Origin: Solanum dulcamara
Lineage: Eukaryota > Streptophyta > Magnoliopsida > Solanales > Solanaceae
Reading direction: 5' to 3'
NCBI RefSeq assembly: GCF_947179165.1
Contig: NC_077243.1
Location: 35,228,001-35,292,000 of the forward strand
DNA: 64,000 bases
The first letter of the stretch is position 1. Each line of letters opens with the position of its first letter. The position numbers and the translations under genes are program-made. A model generated the notes under the pieces. That model searched no databases and was not told the DNA's origin. It was given only the letters and a program-made list of their open reading frames with translations. Below are positions 12,208 through 23,211 of this stretch, one piece after another.

Positions 12208-14266
12208 ATGGGTATGGCGATCTTTGAAAAATCTTTGATGAATCACCGATAGAATCCGGCATGACCTAGAAAACTACGGATATTTTTCACTGAAATCGGT
12301 GGTGGAAGCTTCTCGATTACTTTAATTTTAGCTTTGTCTATATCCAAACCATATTTTGAAATGACACTTTTCCAAATTTAAGACAAGATTTTTTTCCTCA
12401 CACCTTGCTAGTACTTTCTCTTGATTATGCAAACAAAGATCAAAAGACTCTCCAAATACTGAAAAATATCCATAAAAATCTCTACAAACTATTCCACCAT
12501 ATCATGAAATATAGCATTCATGCACCTTTGAAAAGTGGTAGGAGCATTGCAAAGACCAAAGGCATACGCTTAAATGCATATGTCCTATACAAGCATGTGA
12601 ATATTGTCTTTTCTTGGTCCTCTAGTGCAATAGTAATCTGGTTGTACCCCGAATACCCATCCAAGAAACAATAGTACTCTTGGTATGCTAACCTGTCAAG
12701 CATTTGGTCAATAAATTGCACAGGGAAATGATCTTTCCTTGTAGCATTTAACTTTTTGTAGTCCATGCATATACGCCAGCCATTTACTGCACTTGTGGGG
12801 ATTAACTTATTCTTCTCATTAGTCACTATAGTGATTGCCACTTTCGTTTATACACACTAAACTGGGCTTACCCACTTACTGTCAGAGATTGGGTATATTA
12901 TTCCTGCATCTATCCACTTAATTATCCCTTTGTTCACCACCTCTTTCATGATAGGGTTCAACCGGTATTGTGGTTGTGCACTAGCCTTATGTCCTTCTTC
13001 CATGAAAATCTTATGAATGCACAAAGTGGGGATAATACCATGGAGATCAGCCATTTGCCATCAAATTACCTTCTTGTGCCTTTTTAATTCCTCAAGTGCT
13101 ATTGTGACTTGCGTCTCATACAAAGCTGATAAAAGAATTACAGGTAAGGTATTATTCACTCCAAAAAAAGCATACCTGAGATATGTTGGCAGTTTCTTCA
13201 ACTCCAATTAGGAGGTTCTTCAAGAGATGGCTTGGGTGAAGGACCCAATTCTCTGTTCAAAAGTTCCACATTATTTCTTCACATGCTGACATTTGGCATG
13301 TCAAGCACACTGGCCAACGCTTTAGCTTCCATGTCCTCTTCAATATATTGACCCATTACGACTCTTTCCAAAGGATCTTTTACTAAAATACATTAAGCTG
13401 AGACTTCCTCATCAATGAAAGTTATAGCAGACAACTATCCATAGACTGCAGGCAATTTCAGTGCCTGATATACATCGAATATCTCCACTTTGTCATGTAC
13501 TCTCATAGTCAATCTACCTATAGCCACATCAATAAGTGCACCACCTATTGCTAAGAACGGACGTCCTGAGGAAAAATTGAACATCTGGGTCAGGCTCAAA
13601 ATCAAATACAACAAAATCAACAAGAAAGATGAGGGATCCCACTTGAACTAATACATCCTCAATAATAGCATCAAGTCTAGCTACAGAACAATCAGCTAAT
13701 TATAATAAAATGGTGGTTGATTTAAGTTCTCCTAGACCTAATTTCTTAAGCATAGATCTAGGCATCAAGTTTATACTAGCACATACATCACAAAGACTTC
13801 TTGCATTACTGTACTTACCAATAGTTACCTGTACCGTGAAACTACTTGGATCTTTTTGTTTAGCTGGAAGCCTAAATTTGTTCAAGATTCTTGAACTACA
13901 CTCTTCAGTGAGTGCCACTGCTTCAAAATCAGCTAACTTGCTCTTGTTGGCTATAATATCTTTGACAAACTTGGCATATTTAGGAATGCCCTGCAATATA
14001 TCAATCAAAGGTAAGTTAATTTGTACCTGTTTAAGCATGTCTATGAATATCTCAAAATATTCCTCCTCTTTCTTTTTTTAAATTTTTTGTGGGAATAGGG
14101 AAGGTGGTTTTAGTTTTGGCTCTTGCTCTGTCTGTGGTCAGCTAGATTCACTAGCATCAATCTCCACGGCTTTACCTTTGCCTTCACTACCTTTACTTTG
14201 TGGCTCTAGCTCTACTAGTGCTCGTCCACTTCGTGTGCTCAGAATATTTACCCTCTTGGGGTTTGG
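12208..14266 (-). repeat. Inverted duplication of Athila protease-RT (arm 2 of a 2-kb inverted repeat)
   Basis: The minus strand repeats 10004-12053 in reverse, protein for protein: RT at about 12841-12518 and protease at about 14038-13700. It lies between 'GTGACACA' at 12207 and 'AGCAGTGGGAGAAG' at 14267, which are continuous in copy 2 at about 43315. It therefore looks like an insertion into the RNase H region. A spacer of 154 bases (12054-12207) separates the arms. The arm keeps an 11-base stretch that arm 1 has lost near 12040, and it shares the DVCAS and MPRS residues with arm 1 rather than the variants of copy 2. Confidence 0.85.
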
Positions 14267-15060
14267 AGCAGTGGGAGAAGTGCTGGGATAAAGGAAGGAA
14301 AAAAAATTCACTCTATCTATTATACAAGCAAGACTCTTGACTCGGCTCAAGCCAACTACACTATCATAGACAAGGAGATATTGGCATTGATTTATGCTTT
14401 TGATAAATTTTGCTCATATATTATAGGTACAAAAGTGTTTATACTGACCATGCAGCCCTCAGGTACTTGTTCAATAAAAAGGATGTGAAACCTATATTAA
14501 TTAGATGGATCTTACTGCTCCAAGAATTTGATATTTTTGAAAGATAGAAGGGGATGTGAAAATCAAATAGCAAACCACCTATCAAGATTAGAGGATTCAT
14601 CCCATGTAGGTGTGCAAAAGTCGATAAAGAAAGAGTTTTCAGATGAGCAACTATTGGCAATAGAGGTACAAGAACTCTCATGGTATGCAGATAGTGTAGC
14701 AAACTCCCAACAAAGAAAATGGCTAACGTATAAAGAAAAGTTCTATATATGGGATGAACCTTATTTGTTGAAAAGAGGTGTTGATCAGATAATAAGGAGA
14801 AGTGTGCCTGAAACTGAAGTTTAACAAGTTCTACACAGTTGCTATTTATCTGCATACAGTGGACATCATGGAGGCGAACGAACACCCCATAAGGTGTTGC
14901 AATCAGGTTTCTTTTGGCTTAATTTGTTTAAAGATGCTGCAGGATTTGTGCAGAACTGTGATTAATGCTAGAAGTTGGGCACAATATCAAGCAGGCAAGG
15001 AAAGTGTGTGCCAGGTACACATCATGGACCTTGTTTATTTTGGTATAAATTAAATTTTGG
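14267..15060 (+). pseudogene. Athila RNase H end and integrase start, block copy 1
   Basis: Continues the RNase H broken at 12207: VLG near 14280, TLDSAQANYTTIxxE-type sequence at about 14330-14390, and a decayed end (AALRYLF-like, QEFDIF) to about 14540. ENQIANHLSRLED lies at about 14560-14600. The integrase zinc-binding part, with SGHHGGERT and a CDQC-like pair, lies at about 14850-14980 in shifting frames. The integrase core is missing. Non-functional. Confidence 0.65.
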
Positions 15061-15115
15061 AATTTTGGCACGCTAAACAATGAGGTCCGCAACAAGTTCA
15101 CGTTGCGGACCTAAG
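15061..15115. other. Athila-to-Gypsy1 junction with 8-bp palindrome
   Basis: AGGTCCGC (15083-15090) and GCGGACCT (15105-15112) form a perfect inverted repeat with a 14-base loop, right before Gypsy1 starts at 15116. The same junction occurs at 44166-44198. 'CCTAA' is shared with the intact Gypsy1 A sequence at about 619-623, so a short homology may have guided the join. Confidence 0.6.
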
Positions 15116-17770
15116 ATAGAGACATAAAATTCTATATTGACTTAAAGCTGGGCACTCGCCCAATCTCTATTCCTCCTTACTGCATAGCTCTAGTAGAGTT
15201 GAGATAGCTTAAGTCTCAAATCCAAAAAGTTCTTGATAAGGGATTTATCCATCTAGTGCTTCTTTGTGGGATACTTGGGTCTTGTTTGTTAAGAAAAAAG
15301 ATGCCAGCATAAGAATGTGCATAGACTATCAGTTACTGGATAGGGTCACCATTCAAAATAATTACTCGTTGTCTCGCATTGATGACCTTTTTTTTCAGTT
15401 TCAAGGTGCATTAGTCTTTTTAAAAATTGATCATAGGTCTAGGTACCATCAATTGAAGATTAGACCAGAGAATGTGCCCAAGATAGCTTTTAGAACCAGA
15501 TATAGGAATTATGAGTTTTTGGTGATATCATTTAGGCTAACCAATGCACCCGGAGCCTTTATGAGTTTAAAGAATAGGGTATTCTCCATTCCTAAATTCG
15601 TTCCTGATCATGTTTATATATGATATTCTAGTGTATTCAAAAAGTGAAGAAGAACAGGTAGACATCTTCACATTGTTCTGTTAGTCTCGCGGAAAAAGAA
15701 ATTGTATGCAAAATTATCAAAGAATGAATTCTAGTTGTCTTCAATTGGTACTAGTAGATCCACAAAATATTGAAGTGGTAGCAAAGTTAAGAGTTCTATA
15801 GGGATTGCAATTTACTATCACCGATTCATGAGAAACTTTGCTTCCATTGCTACCCATTTAACAAAATGACTCAAAAGAAGGTGCCATTTGAGTGAAAAGA
15901 TAAATGCAAAGAGATCTTCCATAAGCTCAAGACTCTTCTAACCACGTCACCTATCTTGACCTTACTAGCCAAAGGTAAAGATTTCATTATTCATTGTAAT
16001 GCTTCATATTTAGGTTTGAGTGTTGTGTTAATGTTGGATAAGAACTTTATAGCCTATACCTTACGACAGTTGAAGGATTTGACCCGAGGCAACAAAGATG
16101 GATGGACTTGCTCCAGGATTATGATGTCACCATCCAATATCATCTGGGTAAGGCTAATGTAGTGTCAGACATATTAAGCTAGAAACTAGTTAGCATCGGC
16201 ATTCTAACTTATTTGGGAGCCTGCAAGCGGCCTCTGGATAGAGATATTCAGGCCTTGAAGGAAAAATTCATAAGGCTAACCATATTAGAAAAGAGTGGGA
16301 TGATGTCCAGTGTTGATCTAAGGCTCACTTTTATTAAAGAGATTAAGGCAAGCAGTTTGAGGATGTGAACTTGAGTAAAATTAGAGAAAAGGTGTTGTTG
16401 GGAAAGGCCCAAAATAAGTTCCTTGATGCAGATGGGGTGTCTAACTTTAGGGGAAGGATTTGTGTTCCCCATGTAGATGGTATAATTCAGAAGGTGTTGT
16501 CCAAATCATATGGTTCGAGGTACTCTATTCATCTCGTAGTGAACAAAATGTGTCAAGACTTAAAGCGACTATATTGGTGGCCAAGCATGAAGAAATATAT
16601 AGCCGAGTATGTGGCTATGTGCTAGAATCATCAGTAGGTAAAGTACGAGCACAAAAGACATATAGATTTGCTTCAAAAGATGCCCATTCCTAAATGAAAG
16701 TTGGAAAAGATAGCCATGGACCTTGTGGTGGGTCTTCCCAAGACCTTGGGAAAGTATGATTCCATTTGGGTAATGGTGGGAAGATGGATGAAGTCAACCC
16801 AGTTTATTCTAGTTAGGGTGGACTAGAATGAACAACAATTGGCAAAGATCTATGTGAAGGAGATAGTATGGTTGCACGGGGTGCCCCTTTCTATCATCTA
16901 AGACCGTGGTACATAGTTCACCTCTAAATTTTGGGGAATTTTGCATGAGAATTTGGGCACTCAACTCACGTTCAACATAACCTTTCATCCACAGACTAAT
17001 GGAAAGTTAGAGAGGACCATCTAGGTGTTGGAAGATATGTTGAGAGCTTGTGTGATCGATTTCAGGGGATATTTGGATAAGTTCTTGCCTTTGTCTGAGT
17101 TCTCTTATAACAATAGCTACCAAACCAGCATTGAGATGGCACCATTCAAAGCCCTATATAGGAGGGGATATATGTCTCCCATAGGGTAGTTTAAGGTTGG
17201 GGATGTGAAGCCTTTGGGAGATTACTTGGTAAGAGATGCTCAGGATAAGGTAATGAGCACTCAACCTAAGATTCTAACAACTCAAAGTTGTCAAAAAGAG
17301 TATGATGACCGTAAGGTAAGGGACATGATGTTTTAGTTTTTGAGAAAGTGTTTCTAAAGGTGTCACCCATAGAGGGGCAATGAGATTTGGTAAGAAGGGC
17401 TAGCTCAGTCCTCACTATACTGGCTCCTTCGAGATTCTTGACTGTATGGGGCCAATGGCTTATAGGTTGGCTTTACCACCTAGATTGTCTGGGGTATATA
17501 TAGTGTTTTATGTGTCCATGCTGAAAAAGTATCATAGAGATGGATATTATATCATCAAGTGGGACTCAATTTTGTTATACAAGGATTTTCAGTACAAGAA
17601 ATAGCTAGTGGCAATCCTAGTTTATGATGTCCGAAAGTTGAGGACCAAAGAAATTATATCTGTGAAATTTTAATGGAAGCATCATCCAGTAGAGGAAGCT
17701 ACTTGGGGTACTAAAAAGGACATGCAAGACAAGTATCCCTAGCTATTCATCGAATCAAGTACTACTCTAT
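15116..17770 (+). pseudogene. Gypsy1 copy B pol remnant (RT-RNase H-integrase-chromodomain)
   Basis: Starts inside the protease-RT linker at the shared ATAGAGACATAAAATTC. RT at about 15264-15680 ([34 protein letters not shown]). RNase H with the same missing middle as copy A at about 15956-16165. Integrase at about 16365-17330, including YWWPSMKKYIAEY and HPQTNGKLERTI. The chromodomain-like tail at about 17600-17740 includes RKLRTKEIISVKF and EEATWGTKKDMQDKYP. Stops replace Gln at several conserved sites (for example GT-stop-F at about 16915). The purine-rich stretch before the LTR seen in copy A is deleted. Confidence 0.85.
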
Positions 17771-19467
17771 TGTAATGACTTGTCTTTTTCATTATGGATA
17801 AGCTAATGGGAAAGGAATCTGGGCCAAAAAACTTCGAGTAGTGACTGGGAAATTTCAAGCTTAGGCCAGACTTTGATAAATTCTGAGTCGTGATTATTCG
17901 GATACGTAAAACTCCTGAAATTGAACTTGGTGTGAAGGGTATATGTAAGGATATATGTTAGGACTTCATGGAATGAAGGTATGTTGTGATATGGGAGACT
18001 TCGAGACTCTTTATGAACTCTTTGTCTCCGCATATCCTGCCATAGCGGGATGATCCAGTAGTGGAGGGACAGTCGCGAATAAAGATGGAGAAAAATCCCA
18101 AAACAGTTTTTACTCATCCCACTTTGTTCTTAAAAGACCAGAAGCGACTGAAGGAGAATTCTTGTATTTTTTTCATCGTATTTTATGCTAAAGGTAAGTA
18201 AATCACTCCCTAAATTCATAATTCGATTCCTAAAACCAGAAACTATTGCTGATAATCAATGTGGGAGGGTTTTGGCCTGGAACTAATAGTGGGAAATAGC
18301 CATAGATAGGGGTTAGGATCACGGGTTTGGCTAAAGAGGGGAATTATATTATAAATCATGTGACTTAATTCATTGTATTGATTTGTTGAATATATGTGAC
18401 TTCTTTTAGACCATGAACAAGTTGAACGAACCCGAAAGAGGAAAGGTCCAACACTTTAGAGTTGTCAAAGTTTGGTCGAGGTAGGTGATGGTTTTTTCTT
18501 CCCTACGTGTTATATGTTCTTGCTAATCGCTACATTGTGTGCATGTATGTATATGAATAGAGAGGTAGGTAATGAACCATGAGAAATGACTATTTATTGG
18601 CTATGGCTTACAATGAATTATTTTTGGTAGATATGATTGTTGAATTATTCAGTGTTTATGGTTGACTATGTATGCTTTGATAGGGTGTCACATTTCGACA
18701 AATAATTGGATCGAAAATCATGTTTTGACAAATATTAAGATCAGGTGTCACGTTCTGACACAACCTTGGATCAGGTGTCCCATTAGAACACACTAACAGA
18801 CGTTTATAGGTCCCATGAGAGGACCCTTTATTAAAATTGCATGGTAATTGGGATTGTTAATATGTGATTATGTTTAAGAACTAGTTATGAGATGATAAGT
18901 GATATGATGTTCAGTATATATATGTTTATCGTGTTGTAATTACTTTCTCAAGTCTCACTTACTGGCTAGCCGCATGATGCTACCAGTACACCATTATCCT
19001 TGTGTACCGATATTGCACTTGCTCTATTTTTTTAGTATAGGGCATCTTCCGGTGTCTACTGAGAGACAGCGAATAGAACATCACTAGTTCCGAGAGTTCA
19101 ATGGTGAGCTAGTTCTTTCAGGCTACCATGGGCTCTTCTTTATCTAAGTCTTTCTCTCAGGACTTATACTTTCAGACTTGTTATTTATTGACTTTTGGGA
19201 TTGCATCCCCTTTCCTTTAGAATTGTTATTTCTTTAGAGTTTCAGTACATTGACTTTCATTTTCCAGGTGTCACATTCCGCATGTTTGGGTTGTTTGATT
19301 GGCTATTCTGAGTTTATAGGAACTCAGTCTTATCTTAAAAATTAAACTTGCTTCTGCACTTTTAAATTGTCTATATCTTACGAGTACTGTTAATTTGGGC
19401 TAAAATAGTGGTTCTCCCACTAGAGGATTAGTGTGGGCATCAATCACAACGGGTTGGGATAATGACA
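17771..19467 (+). repeat. Gypsy1 copy B 3' LTR, complete
   Basis: TGTAATGACT at the start and GGGATAATGACA at the end give 1697 bases with TG...CA ends. The first 1.1 kb matches the LTR of copy A. A small tandem array lies at about 18680-18795. No target duplication can be tested because the element's other end is not in the window. Confidence 0.7.
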
Positions 19468-21564
19468 AAAACTGCAAAATAGCTTTTAATATAAATAAAA
19501 AATAATGTTTACAAACATCTGAATGAATAGACTAAGTTGACTCACTAACTCTATCCAAGAAGACTCTAATAAAATGTAATAGGTGCTAAGAAAATACCCA
19601 CGGCTACCGACTACTCAACTAAACATAACTCGAAAGTAGATACACTGATCTGACTAAGCTGGTGCCCTCCGGAAGTGAGGAGGTCTCACCAACTATGAAT
19701 GGATGGAAGTCATACTGAAGCATCTGCAATCATGAGTACTTTAATCTACATCATGAAATAATGCAGAGTCGAATGAAGTCAATACATGGAATGAACAATA
19801 TTTAAAATGGCTAAAAGAAAATTTACTCAAAGATACTCAACTGAAAGGTCTCAACTCTGAAAATAGCTCAACTCAATAAAGCATGCAATATGTGTAAAAC
19901 AATTCTTTAAAATATATGAATAAGTAAATGTAACGTAGTTTATAAGAATAGAATACTTTTTTCTTAGGGAGTTTCTCTAACCAACAACCATCATTATGAG
20001 CTTCGTGATGATACAACGTTCTTTCCACATTGCCAGATCAACCTTGTACCTTTCCATGGCATAGGAAAATAACTCAACTATGGATCCATCTAAAAGTCCC
20101 ATTTTTGGAATGTGAGTCTCTCGAATGAACGGTATGATCCTATCTATGCCGGCGGTGTAGGTTATAGACTTGGAGTTATCTAAACTCATACCCAAATCAT
20201 TCTTGGTACTACTCCCAAATATATATTTACTCTTCTCATATCTTAAGTGAGTGTATTTACTCAATCAACTCATTTAGTCTCTTTTGGACTTAGCTCAAAA
20301 CTCAACTTTTCTCTGCTCATCTCTTCTCTTTAAGATGTATAAAATTCTTAACTCAGTAATGCATTTAACAACATACGTTAACTTCTCAACTATGTATCAA
20401 AATAGATGTTTTAAGTGTAGTAAAACTCAACTCATTTATACTCAAAATATTCCTGCTCAAAATAAAAATTAAGAGACTTCTTCGACTTAGCTTAACGTAT
20501 GTTCAAACTCTTTCTTCATTAAATAATGTAAATAATCATTCTTTAAATCAAAACAATGCATAAAATATTTAATACTAAACTCAACTAAGGTTCATGTGAA
20601 TTGAAACATGAATCCATAATCTTAAAAACTCAAGTCATCATAGTATAATCAAATATACGTGATAGAATTCAATAGGAAATCATATAGATATTCAAGAATT
20701 CACTTTATCAGACTTGAAACTGAAACTCAAAGCTTAACATGACTGTATCAAGATGTAGGACACGGGAAGGAACTTAGTCCAACATTATGATAGCCTTGCA
20801 TGTATGGAATGAAGATTATCTAAGCAAAAATTTAAAGACTTGGCTTGAAACCTTTGAACCCTAGCTCTTCTCCTTCTCTCCAATCCTTGCTTTCAAAATA
20901 TTCTAATTGTTAATGAGAGAAAAACTCTGTTGGGTACTTATAAAGGAATAATTTTATTCCTAAAACATCTTGGATTAAGTTTGGAAATGGTGGAGAAAAT
21001 ACAAGAATACCCTTCATCAAAACGGGCAAGGCCATATCCGAGCCCTTCCTATGGACCGTAGGAACTCCTACGGACCGTAGAAGGTCACTCGTAGGAACTA
21101 TGGTCCAAAATAGGGACCTGCTGAAACTTAGACATTGGGTCTACAACTACCCTTCTACGGGTTGTAGACCCTGCGATAGGTCATCAAAGGCTACCCATAG
21201 GAAAACTAGGAAACTAAAGCTTTGGACTCTACGAGACATCCTACGTCTTGTCAAAACTTCTATGGGTCGTAAGATGTGATCATATAAGGAGTTCTCCGGA
21301 TTCAATTATTTTTTTAAGTGTGGGTGGACTCTATGAGTCCCACCTACGACTCATAGGAACTTCTACAGATTCCCACTCATAGGTCGCTGATTTGAACTTC
21401 TAAAATTGACTAGGTGTTGGGGTGATCTACGAATGGACACCTATGACTCATAGGTACTCCAATGGATGTAGCCACTATTCATGGACACAAGACAGTCTAC
21501 TATTTTTGTGTTTTTTCATTATTCTTAAACTTTATCTAGGCTAAAATAGTACGAGGTTGTTATA
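19468..21564 (-). repeat. LTR-X, reversed copy
   Basis: Read on the minus strand it begins near 21564 with TATAACAACCTCG, comparable to the TGTAACACCCC start of the plus-strand solo LTR at 24806, and runs to the edge of the Gypsy1 LTR. Its length (2097) is close to that of the solo LTR (2095 without the LINE), but the two are diverged. At 21040-21480 it holds a cluster of near-palindromic CTACGGACCGTAG-type words. No genes seen. Confidence 0.6.
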
Positions 21565-22149
21565 GTTGTACTCTCTTTCTTTCTGTGTTAGTAAACTCGT
21601 GTGTATTTCAGTTAGATTTCCGCTCTTATTGTGGTTGTTTTTTAAATTCTAGTATTTCATGTTACTTTTACTTTTTCTGCTCAGTCGTCCTATGATATTT
21701 TCTAAGTACCTGTTGTATTGGTATTCATACTACACACTATATCTATTTTCGTGATGTAGGTACCAACGTTGATTTTGAGCATGCTACAGTCTGGTCCAGA
21801 GGCGAGGGTGAGCACATGGCGTCCTCAATTACCCGTATCTTTCAGTATATAGTATGACTACTATTTTACTTTTAGAGACAAGACTTGTTTTTGTGGTCCA
21901 CTTTTGGGACTTCTATTCATTTTGTAATAGCTCTGTACCTGTAACTTCCAGGTTCTAGGAGGCATCTTTTATTGTATATACATTGTTTTCTTTCTTCCGC
22001 TATTTCATTTGTAATTTTTGTTATTTTCTTAATTTTGGTCTAGTTTTCTACCCTTAATCTCATTACTTGTAGTTCTTGGATACAGATTGACTTACCTACT
22101 GATAGGTTATACTAGATGCCATCATGACTCGAAGAATTAGGTCGTGACA
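21565..22149 (+). repeat. 3' part of a gypsy LTR
   Basis: The stretch ends ACTCGAAGAATTAGGTCGTGACA. 'TGCCATCATGACTCG ... GGTCGTGACA' is the usual 3' end of Tekay-type LTRs (family knowledge), so the plus strand is inferred. The upstream part is missing; reversed LTR-X adjoins it. Confidence 0.5.
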
Positions 22150-23211
22150 AAAATTATACTTTTAAGGATTAAATCATTGAAATATTTCTTTTGATGGATA
22201 AATTTAAATATTTAATTTAGAAAAGAATTGAGCTCAAAATAGAATATTAAGTCGTCATAAATAAGAAAAATAGAACAAATATTCGGGAAGAATAATAAAT
22301 CAACAGGAATGAGGTAGAAACTTAACCTAATTTGCTCATTCGTTTGAACAACTCAAGCTAAACTCTAGAAAAGGAAACCTTATATTTGTACTAATTAGAA
22401 AAATTATATATTATATAGAGTTAAATATCATTTTCAAGTTTTTTTTAAGATAATATTTTTCGTACAATGACATAAGAATGCATTGAATCTTTCTTCCCTG
22501 CATATTATCAAATTTTATTTCAATATCTCATTCTCAAGTCACAATTAATTTTAGTTCTTCAGCAAAAATCTTCTTATAAACACTAGAAAAATACTATTAT
22601 ATGCATTATAAAGTTATAATTAATATTTATAAAAATTCATTATTTCCATATATAATCATGACGTTAGGAAGGTAGTAAATTTTCTTTTCAAAATTTGAAG
22701 TTTTTAATTAAATGACAGAAAAACTATGTCAGATAGTTTAGAACTTTGAATTATACTATTTAAAGCTTAATTTTACCATAGAAATTAATGGTTAATGATT
22801 ATTTTTTTCCATTTCATTATGTTATCATTTTTTTGTTAAACACATGTATTTTCATATGTATGGGTTAATTTGTTTTCTGACTAGTTATAAATCGTTGAAT
22901 TAGTGTTTATGCAGCTTACTTCTTATAATCCATTTCTTAGGGTCCTCAATTACTAACTTCGTACAAGTCACATTCTTAATTTGGGTATCAAAATAATGGA
23001 AAGGAAAATTGCTCAAGAAAATTGTGTATCTTTTTTTATGGATCTTTTATATTAATTTAATATTTCAATCAATATTTAGTATATTATTGTTGTTGTAGAT
23101 TATTTAGAATTGATTGGGCAGTAATTAGTTTTGGTTTGTAGTTGTATATTGGATTGCATTTTATTTTAACAAGATGCAATAATAGTAGGTTTCTACATTT
23201 GATTTTTTTTT
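22150..23211. other. AT-rich DNA, no recognisable gene or element
   Basis: About 1.06 kb of AT-rich sequence with only short reading frames and no similarity to anything else in the window that I can see. It could be old intergenic DNA or a very decayed element. Confidence 0.5.

Larger units (their letters stand above)
7998..15115 (+). mobile_element. Athila-type Ty3-gypsy element, block copy 1, rearranged and 3'-truncated
   Basis: The gag, protease and RT sequences are those of the Athila lineage (for example RLSLFPFSLLGEAKRWLKSEP in gag and FYCFLDGYSGYNQI-type RT). It starts with TGATCTTGGG in the middle of the Gypsy2 integrase. Relative to copy 2 (38542 onward) it lacks the last half of the 5' LTR and the primer site (deletion at about 8510), and it has gained an inverted 2.06-kb copy of its protease-RT region. 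It ends at the join to Gypsy1 at 15115; the env-like gene and 3' LTR are absent. Confidence 0.85.

Noticed and set aside
12518..14038. Minus-strand RT and protease frames taken as an independent opposite element
   Set aside because: They are the inverted copy of 10004-12053 and have no LTR, primer site or gag of their own.
22150..23211. Possible host gene or promoter in the AT-rich gap
   Set aside because: No reading frame, splice pattern or known motif that I can support.
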